Below are positions 31,332-32,903 of a DNA stretch of 32,903 bases, one piece after another. This stretch comes from Verrucomicrobiota bacterium (lineage in GTDB: Bacteria; Verrucomicrobiota; Verrucomicrobiia; Opitutales; Opitutaceae), in NCBI GenBank assembly GCA_026398135.1, contig JAPLTN010000064.1:1-32903 (forward strand), given 5' to 3'. The first letter of the stretch is position 1; every line of letters starts with the position of its first letter. The notes beneath the pieces are model-generated. The model saw only the letters and a program-made list of their open reading frames with translations. It did no database searches and was not told where the DNA came from. The position numbers and the translations under genes were made by a program.

Positions 31332-32567
31332 TTACGCCCCGAAGAACTTCACCACTTTGTGCATGGCGGCGGCGAAGGCCGCCACTTCGGCCTCGGTATT
31401 GTAGAGGTAAAAACTCGCCCGCGCGGTGCTGGGCAGACCGAGTTTTTTCATCAACGGCATGTTGCAATGGTGGCCGCCGCGCAGGGCCACGCCTTGCTGG
31501 TCGGCGAATGTCACCACGTCGTGGGCGTGAATGTCTTTAAAGGCGAAACTGACCAGTCCGGCGCGGGGCGAGCCCAGGCGCGGACCGAGGATGCGGATGC
31601 CGGGCAGCCCGGCGATGGCCGCATGCGCCAGCGCGGCGAGGTGATGGTCGTGCGCGGCGATGGCGGGACGGCCGATGCCGTCGAGATAATCGCAGGCCGT
31701 GGCGAGGGCGATGGCGTCGGCGATGTTGGGCGTGCCGGCCTCGAAGCGTTCGGGCGCGGGTTTCCAGGTGGAGCCGCTGAACTCCACGTTTTCGATCATG
31801 CCGCCGCCGCCCCGCCAGGGAGGCATGGCATCGAGCAGCGCGCGGCGGCCGTAGAGCGCGCCGATGCCGGTGGGGCCGCACATTTTATGACCCGAGAAGG
31901 CGAGGAAATCGCACCCGAGGGCCTGCACGTCGAGGGCTTCGTGGCCGATGGATTGGGCGGCGTCGATCAGGGTCAAGGCACCGACCGCCCGGGCGCGGCG
32001 GCAGAGCTCGGCGGCGGGATTGAGGATGCCGAGGGTGTTGGACTGATGGGTGAAGGCGAAAAGCTTAACCTGCGGAGTGAGGAATTCGTCGAGCCGGTCG
32101 AGATCCAGGCCGTGCTCGGCGTCGTCCCCCGCGACAGGCAGGAAGCGCAGGGTGGCTCCGGTGCGGGCGGCGGCGAGTTGCCAGGGCACGAGGTTGGAGT
32201 GGTGCTCCATCTCGGTGAGCAGGATGGCGTCGCCGGGGCGCAGGTTGGCCGTCGCCCAAGTCTGGGCCACGAGGTTGATCGAGTCGGTGGTGCCGGCGGT
32301 AAAAACGAGTTCGGCGGGGTCGGCCGCGCCGATGAAACGGGCCAGCCGGGCGCGGGCGTGCTCGAAGGCGTCGGTGGCGCGCATGGAGAGCGCGTGCAGG
32401 CCGCGATGCACGTTGGCATTGTCCCGCTCGTAAAAAGAGGAAAGGGCGGCGATGACCTGCCGGGGTTTTTGGGCGGTGGCCGCGCTATCGAGATAGATCA
32501 GCGGTTTGCCCCCGACCTGTTGGTCGAGAACGGGGAAATCGGAACGGGTAGCTTGGCCGGGACGCAT
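31332..32567 (-). CDS. SufS-type cysteine desulfurase
   Basis: A 411-residue group II cysteine desulfurase that takes sulfur from cysteine for Fe-S clusters. Visible: YLDSAATAQKPRQVI at the N-terminus, NVHRG, FTAGTTDSINLVA, TEMEHHSNLVPW, VDAAQ-type IDAAQSIGH, the PLP lysine K228 in FSGHKM, GGGGMIENV, and the catalytic cysteine C368 in RGGHHCNMPLM. Position and motif match SufS/CsdA rather than IscS. The ATG at 32567 fits the family; an in-frame extension to 32690 has no family resemblance. No sufBCD, sufE or sufU gene is adjacent. The gene is flanked by two copies of a 139-bp repeat. Confidence 0.93.
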   Translation of the reverse strand: MRPGQATRSDFPVLDQQVGGKPLIYLDSAATAQKPRQVIAALSSFYERDNANVHRGLHALSMRATDAFEHARARLARFIGAADPAELVFTAGTTDSINLVAQTWATANLRPGDAILLTEMEHHSNLVPWQLAAARTGATLRFLPVAGDDAEHGLDLDRLDEFLTPQVKLFAFTHQSNTLGILNPAAELCRRARAVGALTLIDAAQSIGHEALDVQALGCDFLAFSGHKMCGPTGIGALYGRRALLDAMPPWRGGGGMIENVEFSGSTWKPAPERFEAGTPNIADAIALATACDYLDGIGRPAIAAHDHHLAALAHAAIAGLPGIRILGPRLGSPRAGLVSFAFKDIHAHDVVTFADQQGVALRGGHHCNMPLMKKLGLPSTARASFYLYNTEAEVAAFAAAMHKVVKFFGA

Positions 32568-32734
32568 AGGCGGGCAATCAACGAAGAGCAGGCGGGTTTG
32601 TCCAACGGAATGGCCGGGGGATTTTTTGCAGCGGGAGAACCGCCGCCGGATCACATTTCCCCGCAACTTTGGGTTTGGCACCCCAGGCACGCTTTAAAAT
32701 AACAAGTGTTACATCCCAAGGTTAACCTGAGCCA

Positions 32735-32873
32735 AAAAAAAGCAGTTGAACCACAGATTCCACAGAGAGACACGGATTATCAAGGCATTAGAGAACTCAC
32801 TATGCTCACCCTGCGGGTGAGTTTTTGTTCATGGATATCTGATCCGTAACTGCCTTTATCCGTGCTCTCCGTG
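32735..32873. repeat. 139-bp dispersed repeat, copy B
   Basis: Same orientation as copy A (31095-31233), 1.64 kb away on the other side of the desulfurase gene. The left end AACCACAGA is kept (32749-32757), while the right end diverges after CTCCGTG. Its internal terminator is intact. Confidence 0.85.
32805..32826 (+). terminator. Intrinsic terminator inside repeat copy B
   Basis: CTCACCC-TGC-GGGTGAG followed by TTTTT, identical to the copy A terminator. No plus-strand gene lies immediately upstream, so here it is probably just carried by the repeat. Confidence 0.6.
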
Positions 32874-32903
32874 ATGGTATGCGTTCAATCCGAAAGGAAC
32901 AAA

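Noticed and set aside
31359-32702. 447-codon plus-strand frame opposite the desulfurase
   Set aside because: Antisense shadow with no family resemblance.
31095-32873. Composite transposon made of the two 139-bp repeats and the desulfurase
   Set aside because: No transposase is present, copy B lacks the right inverted end, and the gene is an ordinary housekeeping enzyme; recombination between repeats is enough to mention.
1-32903. CRISPR array, phage, integrase, IS element or attachment site
   Set aside because: No regularly spaced repeat array and no transposase, integrase or structural phage motif was seen in any frame.

Overview
The window is about 33 kb of GC-rich, gene-dense chromosomal DNA. 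The best guess for the host is a verrucomicrobium of the Opitutaceae type. This is inference, from a PEP-CTERM-tagged exported protein with the ending IPEPANYG...RRRR, Gram-negative envelope genes (outer-membrane barrel, YjjP/YjjB-type exporter), flagellin, a pilus retraction ATPase, menaquinone genes, few clear Shine-Dalgarno sites, and families of short intergenic repeats. No rRNA, tRNA, CRISPR array, phage or transposase gene was found.

Left part (1-7.9 kb): the C-terminus of a flagellin runs in from the left edge and ends at a strong terminator. It is followed by a CHASE2-class III nucleotide cyclase and, on the minus strand, an exported sialate O-acetylesterase-type SGNH hydrolase. A menaquinone block follows: menC and menE overlap, and a probable DHNA-CoA thioesterase lies convergent to them. 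A nucleotidyltransferase and a tiny overlapping partner, resembling a toxin-antitoxin module, sit between menE and the thioesterase.

Middle (8-21.7 kb): polX is followed by two unrecognised membrane proteins. A WYL regulator is transcribed divergently from an unrecognised 210-residue protein, with a perfect inverted repeat between them that looks like an operator. Then come a DUF2157/DUF4401 plus GDYXXLXY membrane operon (minus), priA (plus), and hisD-hisC (minus). Upstream of hisD is a long non-coding stretch holding an orphan minus-strand terminator and a large palindrome. A PEP-CTERM protein gene follows.

Right part (21.7-32.9 kb): rmuC, class II fructose-bisphosphate aldolase with a strong terminator, an unrecognised membrane-anchored proline-rich protein, the yjjP/yjjB exporter pair (all minus), an outer-membrane beta-barrel (plus), dapA-dapB (minus), a PilT/PilU-type ATPase (plus), and a SufS-type cysteine desulfurase (minus). 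The desulfurase is bracketed by two 139-bp direct repeat copies, about 95% identical, each carrying its own intrinsic terminator.

Most genes are housekeeping. The least explained parts are the WYL/unknown pair with its operator, the hisD leader region, the nucleotidyltransferase module inside the menaquinone block, and the repeat families. I see no clear-cut new multigene system; the strongest candidates are given as findings.
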